Of a stretch of DNA of 64,000 nt, positions 16,941 to 24,253 are shown one piece after another. The notes beneath the pieces were generated by a model. The model did not search any database. It was not told the DNA's origin and saw only the letters and a list, made by a program, of their open reading frames with translations. This DNA is from Salinicola lusitanus. GTDB taxonomy: Bacteria > Pseudomonadota > Gammaproteobacteria > Pseudomonadales > Halomonadaceae. The stretch covers positions 62,001 to 126,000 of the forward strand of contig NZ_PZJM01000015.1 in the NCBI RefSeq assembly GCF_003206045.1. The letters run 5' to 3'. The number at the start of each line of letters is the position of its first letter. Position 1 is the first letter of the stretch. The position numbers and the translations under genes were made by a program.

Positions 16941-17429
16941 ATGCATTGCCCTTTCTGTGGTACGCACGATACCAAGGTGACCGACTCCCGGCTGGTGGCC
17001 GAGGGGGATCAGGTGCGGCGTCGTCGTCAGTGCGCGGAGTGTGGAGAGCGCTTCACGACCTATGAAACCGCCGAGCTGGTGATGCCGCGGGTGGTCAAGT
17101 CCGATGGCTCCCGCGAGAGCTTCGACGAGCAGAAGATGCGGGCGGGCATGGCGCGTGCGCTGGAGAAACGCCCCGTCAGCGTGGAGTCGTTCGAGGCAGC
17201 GGTGGAACGGATTCGCCAGCGGTTGCGCGCCAGAGGCGACCGGGAAGTGGAAGCGCGAGACGTGGGTGAAGAAGTCATGGAGACGCTGCAGCGTCTCGAT
17301 CACGTGGCCTACATTCGTTTCGCTTCCGTCTATCGCCGTTTCCAGGATCTCGACGAATTTCGAGCCGAGATCGATCGGTTGTCCCAGGAGCCGAGTCTCT
17401 CGTCGGGTGACGAGGGCGGCCAGGGCTGA
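16941..17429 (+). CDS. nrdR: Transcriptional repressor NrdR
   Basis: A 162-residue zinc-ribbon plus ATP-cone repressor of ribonucleotide reductase genes. The zinc ligands C3, C6, C31 and C34 are all present, with the ribbon sequence [17 protein letters not shown]. The ATP cone follows from about residue 49 ([16 protein letters not shown]). Length is typical (about 150-160) with a short acidic tail. It heads the ribD-ribBA-ribH-nusB-thiL-pgpA run, the same order as in Pseudomonas and E. coli. Its target operators are not in this window. Confidence 0.97.
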   Translation: MHCPFCGTHDTKVTDSRLVAEGDQVRRRRQCAECGERFTTYETAELVMPRVVKSDGSRESFDEQKMRAGMARALEKRPVSVESFEAAVERIRQRLRARGDREVEARDVGEEVMETLQRLDHVAYIRFASVYRRFQDLDEFRAEIDRLSQEPSLSSGDEGGQG

Positions 17430-17490
17430 ATCGGCGCCTGTTTTGTCGCTACCGTCCCCTCGCTTTCCCTCCTCCATCGAGCGAGCCCTC

Positions 17491-18639
17491 ATGTCCTCAT
17501 CTATTCTCGAACCCCTCTCCCAGGAATCCTGCATGGATCGGGCGATCCAGCTTGCCTGGCAGGGCCGCTACAGCTGTGATCCCAACCCACGGGTCGGCTG
17601 CGTGCTGGTCAAGGACGGCCGGATTGTCGGGGAGGGCTTTCACGTCCGGGCCGGCGAGCCTCACGCCGAGATCAACGCGCTGCGGGCGGCCGGCGAGGCA
17701 GCTCGAGGAGCGATCGCCTACGTCACCCTCGAGCCCTGTTCGCATACTGGCCGTACCGGACCTTGCAGCCTGGCCTTGATCGAGGCGGGCGTGACTCGGG
17801 TCGTCGCGGCAATGGAAGATCCCAATCCGCAGGTATCGGGTCGGGGCTTCGCGATGCTGCGCGATGCGGGCGTCGAAGTCGCCGTGGGGCTGCGGGAAGA
17901 GGCTGCCAGCCAGCTCAATCCCGGTTTCATCCGCCGCATGCGCGAAGGGTTGCCGAGGGTCACGTTGAAGATGGCAATGAGTCTGGACGGCCGTACGGCG
18001 ATGGCGGACGGGGAGTCCCAGTGGATCACCGGTCCGGCCGCGCGGCGCCAGGTTCAGCGACTGCGGGCCGAGTCCAGCGCGGTTCTGACCGGCGTCGAAT
18101 CGATCATCTTCGACGACTCCCGGCTGACGGTGCGGGCCGGGCAGCTCGGCCTGGACGACGCCGAATCCATCGCCCGTCGCCAGCCGTTGCGGGTGGTTTT
18201 GGATAGTCATCTGCGCATGCCGCTGGCCGCGGCATGCCTGAGCGAGCCCGGGCGAACGCTGGTGTTCACGGTTCAAACGGAGGCGAGCGAGCGGCGCCGC
18301 AGGCTCGAAGCCGCTGGCGCAGAGGTCGTGGTGATGCCCGCCAATGCCGAGGGGCGCGTGGAGTTCACCGCGCTGCTGCGTTATCTCGCCACCCAGGAAG
18401 CCTGCAACGAGGTGCTGGTCGAGACCGGTGCCACTCTGGCCGGCGCGCTGCTCGAGGCCGATTGTGTCGACCGGCTGGAACTGTTCATGGCGGCCACGCT
18501 GCTGGGCAGCGAGGCGAGGCCGCTATTCGCGCTGCCGGGGCTGGCGACGATGAGCCAGCAGCGGCGGCTGAAGATCGACGATATCCGGGCGCTGGGTGAC
18601 GACTGGCGCATCTCGGCACGCCCGCTCAGGGAGGGCTGA
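17491..18639 (+). CDS. ribD: Bifunctional riboflavin biosynthesis protein RibD
   Basis: A 382-residue fusion of diaminohydroxyphosphoribosylaminopyrimidine deaminase and the following reductase, the second and third steps of riboflavin synthesis. The deaminase zinc site is H58-A-E60 with C83 and C92 in EPCSHTGRTGPC. The NADPH-dependent reductase follows from about residue 155 (VTLKMAMSLDGRTAMADGESQWI). The ATG at 17491 gives a normal N-terminus; a longer frame overlaps nrdR and was rejected. It lies 61 bases after nrdR. The gene usually found next, ribE, is missing here. Confidence 0.96.
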   Translation: MSSSILEPLSQESCMDRAIQLAWQGRYSCDPNPRVGCVLVKDGRIVGEGFHVRAGEPHAEINALRAAGEAARGAIAYVTLEPCSHTGRTGPCSLALIEAGVTRVVAAMEDPNPQVSGRGFAMLRDAGVEVAVGLREEAASQLNPGFIRRMREGLPRVTLKMAMSLDGRTAMADGESQWITGPAARRQVQRLRAESSAVLTGVESIIFDDSRLTVRAGQLGLDDAESIARRQPLRVVLDSHLRMPLAAACLSEPGRTLVFTVQTEASERRRRLEAAGAEVVVMPANAEGRVEFTALLRYLATQEACNEVLVETGATLAGALLEADCVDRLELFMAATLLGSEARPLFALPGLATMSQQRRLKIDDIRALGDDWRISARPLREG

Positions 18640-18781
18640 GTCTGGCGGAACGGGGGCGTCGGCAGTCGCGCGCTGTGTCACCGGCACCCGACAGTAGCGT
18701 CCGCGTCCCGCGACAGGTAGGCTGTGCCGCATCGACCCCTGGTGGTTTCAGTAGACGGCAGTTTCATTGGACGAATCATCA

Positions 18782-19915
18782 ATGACGACAGCGAAATCGA
18801 ATCAGTTGGCCGGCATCGATGTCCTGTTGGAAGAGATCCGGCAGGGCAGGATGGTCATCCTGATGGATGACGAGGATCGCGAGAACGAGGGCGACATCAT
18901 CATGGCGGCCGAGTGTGTCGAGGCCAGCCACATCAATTTCATGGCCCGCCATGCTCGCGGCCTGATCTGCCAGCCGATGTCGAGATCGCGCTGCCAGCAG
19001 TTGAAGCTGCCGCTGATGGTCAGCGACAACGGCTCCGGCTACGGCACCAAGTTCACCGTCTCCATCGAGGCCGCCAGGGGGGTCTCCACCGGCATCTCGG
19101 CGGCTGACCGCGCCCTGACGGTCCGGGCTGCGGCGGCCCGTGGCGCCAAGCCGGAAGACATCGTGCAGCCGGGGCATATCTTCCCGCTGATGGCGGAGCC
19201 GGGGGGCGTGCTTCGCCGTGCCGGCCACACCGAGGCGGCCTGCGACCTGGCCGCCATGGCCGGCTTCGAAGCGACGGGCGTGATCTGCGAGATCATGAAC
19301 GACGACGGCACCATGGCTCGGCGGCCGGAACTGGAGCGGTTCGCCGCGGAGCACGACATCAAGATCGGTACCATTGCCGATCTGATCCACTATCGCATGC
19401 TCAACGAGCGCACCGTCGATGCCATCGAGCAGATGCCGGTGCGAACGGCCTTCGGCGACATGACCATGCATGTCTTCCACGACAACGTTCAGGACAGACA
19501 TCACCTGGCGCTGGTCAAAGGGCAGCCCTCCCGGCACACGCCGACGACGGTGCGGGTGCATGGCGGCGATACCCTTCGCGATCTGCTGGCGCTGTGCCGG
19601 GCGGACAGCCACTGGACAGCCCACACGGCACTGGCCGAGATCGGCCGGGCGGAGTCGGGCGTGTTCGTGCTGCTGGATGATGCGCGCCCGCCAGGCGACT
19701 TCAAGCAGCAGCTCGACGACGTCCTGGGGCGGGGAGCATCGCCGCGCAACAGTGCTACCGACGGGGCGGGGAATTTCCTCTCCATCGGCACCGGGGCGCA
19801 GATTCTGCGTCAGCTCGGTGTCGGTAAGATGCGACTGTTGAGTTCGCCGTGGCGCTTCTCGGCGCTCTCCGGCTTCGATCTGGAGGTGGTCGAGCTGGTC
19901 AGCGGCGACGCCTGA
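18782..19915 (+). CDS. ribB: RibBA-like: DHBP synthase with degenerate GTP cyclohydrolase II domain
   Basis: A 377-residue two-domain protein. The N-terminal half (1 to about 205) is an intact 3,4-dihydroxy-2-butanone 4-phosphate synthase: DDEDRENEGD (29-38) binds metal and substrate, and RAGHTEAACDLA carries the catalytic His. The C-terminal half has the length and position of GTP cyclohydrolase II but lacks the three-cysteine zinc site (no C-x-x-G-D...RCDC motif); it reads instead VRVHGGDTLRDLLALCRADS. The second activity is therefore probably lost, and a separate RibA should exist elsewhere. I used the ATG at 18782; a TTG five codons upstream is possible. No FMN riboswitch was found in the 142-base leader. 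Confidence 0.9.
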   Translation: MTTAKSNQLAGIDVLLEEIRQGRMVILMDDEDRENEGDIIMAAECVEASHINFMARHARGLICQPMSRSRCQQLKLPLMVSDNGSGYGTKFTVSIEAARGVSTGISAADRALTVRAAAARGAKPEDIVQPGHIFPLMAEPGGVLRRAGHTEAACDLAAMAGFEATGVICEIMNDDGTMARRPELERFAAEHDIKIGTIADLIHYRMLNERTVDAIEQMPVRTAFGDMTMHVFHDNVQDRHHLALVKGQPSRHTPTTVRVHGGDTLRDLLALCRADSHWTAHTALAEIGRAESGVFVLLDDARPPGDFKQQLDDVLGRGASPRNSATDGAGNFLSIGTGAQILRQLGVGKMRLLSSPWRFSALSGFDLEVVELVSGDA

Positions 19916-20048
19916 CCGAGATTCGAGTCACCGTTCGTGTGAGCGTGGTATGGCCGCGCGGCCATGGTAAGATGGCCGGCTTCGCGCGCCGAGCGCTAGG
20001 TTCTGGCGCCGGCCAATCAGTCTGTTTTTCGCGTTCAGGTTCAAGTGA

Positions 20049-20567
20049 ATGACGAACCTGACGCAGTGTATCCGGAACCCGACAATGCAACCGATCGCGC
20101 AACTGGAAGGTCAGTTCACCGATGTCGATGGCCGTTACGCCATCGTCGTGGGCCGCTTCAATCACCATGTCGTCGACAGCCTCGTCGAGGGCGCCGTCGA
20201 CAGCCTGACGCGGCACGGCATCAGTGAAGAGAACATCGAGCTGATCCACGTCCCCGGCGCCTGGGAGCTGCCGTTGGCGGTCAAGCGCGTGCTCCAGGTT
20301 TCCCGGCCCGACGCCGTCATCGCGCTGGGCGCGGTGATCCGTGGCGGCACGCCGCACTTCGAGTATGTCGCGGGCAACTGCAACTCATCGTTGAGCAGCC
20401 TGCAGCTCGAGTTCGCGACGCCCATCGCCAATGGCGTGCTGACGGTCAACTCGATCGACCAGGCCGTCGAGCGTGCTGGCACCAAGGCCGGCAACAAAGG
20501 CACCGAGGCGGCCATGGCAGCGATGGAAATGGTATCGCTGTTCAAGCGACTGGGAGGCGAGGCATGA
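20049..20567 (+). CDS. ribH: 6,7-dimethyl-8-ribityllumazine synthase
   Basis: A 172-residue lumazine synthase that forms large capsid-like assemblies in the cytosol. It joins the RibB product with the RibD-derived pyrimidine. The core signatures are [17 protein letters not shown] (substrate ring), VPGAWELPL and [11 protein letters not shown] with the catalytic His. The C-terminal [16 protein letters not shown] is typical. The start may be the later Met at 20085 (MQPIAQLEG), which would give the usual 160 residues; neither site has a strong ribosome binding site. A perfect 16-bp palindrome (ATGGCCGCGCGGCCAT, 19950-19965) sits in its leader. It overlaps nusB by four bases. Confidence 0.96.
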   Translation: MTNLTQCIRNPTMQPIAQLEGQFTDVDGRYAIVVGRFNHHVVDSLVEGAVDSLTRHGISEENIELIHVPGAWELPLAVKRVLQVSRPDAVIALGAVIRGGTPHFEYVAGNCNSSLSSLQLEFATPIANGVLTVNSIDQAVERAGTKAGNKGTEAAMAAMEMVSLFKRLGGEA

Positions 20568-21064
20568 GTTCACCGTCACGCCAGCCGACGCCGGCCCAGG
20601 AGTCCCGCCGCGCAGCCCGGGAGCTTGCCGTCCAGGGGCTCTATCAGTGGCAGATGACCGGCAAGTCGATCACGGCCGTAGAGGCCGAGTTCCGTTCCCA
20701 GATCGCCGACGAGGATCTCGAGGATCACGAGAACTGGCACAAGGTCATGGAGATTGCCGACAAGGCGCTGTTCCATGACCTGCTCCACAACACGGCCAAC
20801 AACCGCGCGGAGCTCGACGCGGCGATCGCGCCGCTGCTCGATCGGCGTCTGGAGGATCTGGACCGCATCGAGCTGGCGATTCTGCGCCTCGGCACGTACG
20901 AGTTGTCCCGCCGTCCCGAGGTTCCCTACCGGGCCGTGATCAACGAAGGGGTGGAGCTGGCCAAGATATTCGGCGCCACCGACGGCCACAAATACGTCAA
21001 CGGCATACTCGACAAGCTCGCCTCGCGGCTGCGGGGCGCCGAGGTCGCTGCACGCCGTCGTTGA
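20564..21064 (+). CDS. nusB: Transcription antitermination factor NusB
   Basis: A 166-residue all-helical RNA-binding protein that, with NusE, loads on boxA of rRNA leaders to prevent early termination. Typical segments are [35 protein letters not shown] and [30 protein letters not shown]. The last is the highly conserved C-terminal block. The length is slightly above the E. coli 139 because of longer termini. The start overlaps the ribH stop (ATGA) and thiL begins one base after its stop, so all three are coupled. Confidence 0.97.
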   Translation: MSSPSRQPTPAQESRRAARELAVQGLYQWQMTGKSITAVEAEFRSQIADEDLEDHENWHKVMEIADKALFHDLLHNTANNRAELDAAIAPLLDRRLEDLDRIELAILRLGTYELSRRPEVPYRAVINEGVELAKIFGATDGHKYVNGILDKLASRLRGAEVAARRR

Positions 21065-21065
21065 C

Positions 21066-22037
21066 ATGAGTCGCACCTCCTTGAGCGAATTCGACCTGAT
21101 CGCTCGCTACCTGTCGCGGCCCGCGGCAGCCGGGCGTAGCGATGTCGTCGTCGGCAACGGCGACGACTGCGCCGTGCTGGCACTCTCCCCGGGGCAGCAG
21201 CTGGCGGTCAGCGTCGATACCTCGGTGGTCGATATCCATTTCCCCCATGACGCCCCACCCGCCGCCATTGGCCATCGCGCCCTGGCCGTGGCCTTGAGCG
21301 ATCTTGCCGCGATGGGCGCGAGAGCCCGCTGGTGCTGCCTGGCGCTGACGCTTCCCGCGGCCGATCCGGCGTGGCTCGAGGCCTTCGCCGACGGCTTCCG
21401 CGAACTGGCCGAACGCAGCGGCTGCGAACTGGTCGGCGGCGATGTCACTCGTGGTGCGCTGACGATCGGTGTGACGGTCCACGGCGAAGTCCCGGCCGGA
21501 CAGGCGCTGAGGCGTCGCGGAGCCCGCGAGGGCGATCTGGTCGCGGTGACCGGCTATCCCGGGCGCGCGGCCGCAGGGCTTGCCCGCTGGCAGCAGGGTG
21601 AGCGCGACCCGGGGCATCCTCTGCTCGAGGCGTATCTGCGTCCCGAGCCTCGGCTGGCGGCGGGGGAGGCGCTGAGAGGGCTGGCCACCAGCGCCATCGA
21701 TATCTCCGACGGCTTGCTGGCGGATCTCCAGCATCTGCTCTCGGCCTCCGGGGTAGGCGCGCGGCTCGATCTCGAGGCGTTGCCGCTGGCGACGCCGCTA
21801 CGCGCGACGCTGGAGCTGGACGACGTGCGGCAGCGGGTGCTCAATGGTGGCGATGACTACGAGCTGCTGGTGACGGTGGCTGCCGCTGATCTTGCCGAGG
21901 CGCAGCGCCGCCTGGCGCCGCTCCATCTGCCGTTGACGCCGATCGGGCGAATCGTCGATGCCGAGGGCATTCACGGCATCGATCCCTGCTATCTCGAGCG
22001 TCAGGGCTGGAATCACTTTCCGGAGGTTCTCTCATGA
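21066..22037 (+). CDS. thiL: Thiamine-monophosphate kinase
   Basis: A 323-residue PurM-like kinase making thiamine diphosphate, the active cofactor, from thiamine monophosphate. N-terminal SEFDLIARYLSR, the metal-binding GNGDDCAVL, HRALAVALSDLAAMGA, and the C-terminal AIDISDGLLADLQHL and NGGDDYELL are all ThiL hallmarks. The length is typical. It begins one base after nusB and overlaps pgpA by four bases (ATGA), as in many gammaproteobacteria. No TPP riboswitch is associated. Confidence 0.96.
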   Translation: MSRTSLSEFDLIARYLSRPAAAGRSDVVVGNGDDCAVLALSPGQQLAVSVDTSVVDIHFPHDAPPAAIGHRALAVALSDLAAMGARARWCCLALTLPAADPAWLEAFADGFRELAERSGCELVGGDVTRGALTIGVTVHGEVPAGQALRRRGAREGDLVAVTGYPGRAAAGLARWQQGERDPGHPLLEAYLRPEPRLAAGEALRGLATSAIDISDGLLADLQHLLSASGVGARLDLEALPLATPLRATLELDDVRQRVLNGGDDYELLVTVAAADLAEAQRRLAPLHLPLTPIGRIVDAEGIHGIDPCYLERQGWNHFPEVLS

Positions 22038-22507
22038 ACCGGGCTCCCGCGAGTGTCTGGCGTCGACCGACCCATTTCCTGGCTTTCGGGCTGGGCAGTG
22101 GCGCCGTGCCGTTCGCGCCCGGGACCTTCGGGACGCTGGCGGCGATACCCTTCTACTGGTTGATGTCGGGCCTGCCGCTGGCGATCTACATGGGGCTGAT
22201 GGGTGTGGCCACGCTGGTCGGGATCTGGCTCTGCGAGACGACCTCCCGCGATCTCGGGGTGCACGACCATTCGGGTATCGTCTGGGACGAGTTCGTGGGC
22301 TACTGGCTCACGATGGCGGCGGTACCGTTTTCCTGGGAGGCCGCGCTGTGGGGATTCGTGGTGTTCCGGGTCTTCGATATTCTCAAGCCCTGGCCGATTC
22401 GCTGGGTGGATCGCCGCGTCGCCGGGGGGATCGGCATCATGTTCGACGATATCCTGGCCGGCGTGTATGCCTGGAGCACGATGCATCTCTGGTTCTGGCT
22501 GCATTGA
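22034..22507 (+). CDS. pgpA: Phosphatidylglycerophosphatase A
   Basis: A 157-residue inner-membrane phosphatase that makes phosphatidylglycerol from its phosphate precursor. It shows the family pattern: FGLGSGAVPFAPGTFGTLAAIPFYW at the start, IVWDEFVGYWLTM, RVFDILKPWPIRWVDR and a last block with MFDDILAGVYA. Acidic residues in these blocks bind Mg2+. Three to four membrane segments are visible. It is the last gene of the riboflavin operon; a heptamer repeat array begins within its stop codon. Confidence 0.95.
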   Translation: MNRAPASVWRRPTHFLAFGLGSGAVPFAPGTFGTLAAIPFYWLMSGLPLAIYMGLMGVATLVGIWLCETTSRDLGVHDHSGIVWDEFVGYWLTMAAVPFSWEAALWGFVVFRVFDILKPWPIRWVDRRVAGGIGIMFDDILAGVYAWSTMHLWFWLH

Positions 22508-22540
22508 GCCACGAGCCACGAGCCACGAGCCACGAGCCAC
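22506..22540. repeat. Heptamer tandem repeat, 5 x GAGCCAC
   Basis: Five perfect units of GAGCCAC followed by a partial GAGC. The first base of the array is the G of the pgpA stop TGA. It is the longest of three heptamer arrays in the window. Confidence 0.92.
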
Positions 22541-22585
22541 GAGCGAAACAAGGCGACGCCCCATGCAGGCCGAGTCAGTGTGGAT

Positions 22586-22751
22586 CTAAGGAAACGCTGA
22601 ATAAATTGCCGAAGGCGATGAAGCGCAAGGCGCACGGCACGCAGAGAACGGGACATGACATGGGGTTAGGCGAGTTCCGATCGCACCGGCGCACCGGTAC
22701 CGCGCAACACAGCCATTCGCGCCTGTAGGCATTTAGGCAGTGGTTCCCTAA
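22586..22751. repeat. MITE-like intergenic element, family B
   Basis: About 166 bases bounded by imperfect inverted ends: left CTAAGGAAACGCTGAATAAAT and right ATTTAGGCAGTGGTTCCCTAA, which pair over most of 20 bases. The interior has no gene or significant open frame and contains GCGCAAGGCGCACGGCACGC. It looks like a non-autonomous mobile or dispersed element. I believe similar sequences occur in Halomonas genomes, but this is from memory and unverified. No second copy is seen in this window. Confidence 0.6.
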
Positions 22752-22784
22752 CAGCGTTTCTCACGTCAACGTCTGGAGCAGTGC

Positions 22785-24110
22785 ATGCGTAAATGGATGA
22801 TCGCAGGAGCGGTCGTGATCGTGTTGGCTGGCGGCGGTTACCTGGGGGCTCAGGCCTATTCCAGCCAGCGCTTCGATAGCGAGATGGACAAGCTGGTCGC
22901 GCGGCTCGACGCCCGCCCCGACTGGCACGTCTCGCGCGAGGATGTCGACAGCGGCTGGTTCCACTCCTCGGGTCGCATCGAGGCCCGCTACGTGGCGGTA
23001 GCGCGGGACGCGGACGCCGTCTCCATCGAGGTCCCGTATCGGGCGAATCATGGCCTGCTCGAGACGACGCTGGATGGCGAAGCGCAGGTGACGGACGGCG
23101 GCGGTCAGACGCTGTTCGGCGACGTGCTCGAGAGCCAGGGGCCGATGACCTGGAGTGGGCGCTTCCTGACCCGCGAACAGAAGCTGGAGGGTCACTTCAC
23201 CCTGCCGAGTTTCTCGCAGACGGTCACCGTGCCGGCGCGAGAGGTCGCGGGGGAGGTGACCCCGGCCCGCGACATGCAGCTCGAGTCTGCCGAGGCGACG
23301 CTCGATATCGAGCAGGTCGACGATCATGTCACGTTGAAAGGCGCGATGCCGCGGCTGCGACTGACCGACGACCAGGCCGATGTCCTGATGGAGGGAGCGA
23401 CGGTTTCCGGAACGTTCGAGGGCGATGACCAGGCTTTCCGTCAGCAGATGGCGCTGACGTTCCCGACCACGACGGTCACGCCCAGCGGCAGCCCCAGCGT
23501 GATCACCCGGGATATCGGCTACACGGTGAAGGCGGCGCTCGACGCCGATCAATTGACGATGCAGTTGAAGGCCGACCTGGGCGATACCCGGATTCAGGAT
23601 CAATCGGTTTTCAGCGGCGGCTTCACGCTGGCGCTGGATCGGGTCGATGGTGACGCCTATCGGGCACTGACCAAGGCGCTGGAAGAGAATCTGACCGAGA
23701 TACAGACTGCGGCCGACGCTGACGACGACCGGGCCCTGGAGTCCGCGTTGGCGCCGCTGCAGCCATCGATTCAGGCGCTGCTCGCAGGATCGCCACGCCT
23801 GTCGCTGGAGAGCCTTAACGCTGACAGCCCGATGCTGGGCATGAAGCTGCGCGGTGAAGGGGAGCTCAGTATCGATGGCGCCGGGATCGAGGAGTGGAAT
23901 CCCGAGACCATGAGCGATGCGGCGCTCGAGCGCGAGTTCGTTCGCCGCCTGCAGGGCAGTCTGACCCTCGAGGGCGCACCGGCCGTGCTGCTGATGTCGC
24001 TTGGCCTGCCGCTGGGCAGCGATCCGCTGCAGGTCGAGCTGGCGGATGGCGTCCTCGATATCGATGGTCAGCGGATACCGCTGTTGCCGCTGGCGAACGA
24101 TTCGAACTGA
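22785..24110 (+). CDS. DUF945 / YdgA-like protein
   Basis: A 441-residue protein with an uncleaved or signal-like N-terminal hydrophobic helix (MIAGAVVIVLAGGGYLGA) and a long mostly beta-rich periplasmic part. The YdgA/DUF945 family hallmark, a segment reading SGWFHSSGRIEARY just after the helix, is present. E. coli YdgA is an abundant inner-membrane-anchored protein of unclear role. The ORF has no visible partner gene, and a stable hairpin follows at 24130. The ATG has GGAG eight bases upstream. Confidence 0.75.
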   Translation: MRKWMIAGAVVIVLAGGGYLGAQAYSSQRFDSEMDKLVARLDARPDWHVSREDVDSGWFHSSGRIEARYVAVARDADAVSIEVPYRANHGLLETTLDGEAQVTDGGGQTLFGDVLESQGPMTWSGRFLTREQKLEGHFTLPSFSQTVTVPAREVAGEVTPARDMQLESAEATLDIEQVDDHVTLKGAMPRLRLTDDQADVLMEGATVSGTFEGDDQAFRQQMALTFPTTTVTPSGSPSVITRDIGYTVKAALDADQLTMQLKADLGDTRIQDQSVFSGGFTLALDRVDGDAYRALTKALEENLTEIQTAADADDDRALESALAPLQPSIQALLAGSPRLSLESLNADSPMLGMKLRGEGELSIDGAGIEEWNPETMSDAALEREFVRRLQGSLTLEGAPAVLLMSLGLPLGSDPLQVELADGVLDIDGQRIPLLPLANDSN

Positions 24111-24129
24111 CGTTTTTCGGACGCCTGGA

Positions 24130-24153
24130 GGGCCGCGCTTGCGGGCGCGGCCC
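24130..24153 (+). terminator. Hairpin after the DUF945 gene
   Basis: Perfect 9-bp GGGCCGCGC / GCGCGGCCC with a six-base loop, starting 20 bases after the stop. No T-run follows, so efficiency is uncertain. Confidence 0.5.
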
Positions 24154-24253
24154 GATGATTTCCACGCCGATCTCCCATCGCTGACTTGAACTCCCGCCCC
24201 GGTGCCCACATCCCTTGGTCATTCGGCCAGCTTTGGCCTCGAACTCAGGGTGA

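Noticed and set aside
18640-18781. Possible FMN riboswitch upstream of ribBA
   Set aside because: The conserved RFN blocks (such as the GGGGCAGGGTGAAA core) are not present here or upstream of ribD and ribH.
22506-22540. CRISPR-like array
   Set aside because: The units are 7 bases long and directly contiguous, with no spacers and no cas genes nearby.
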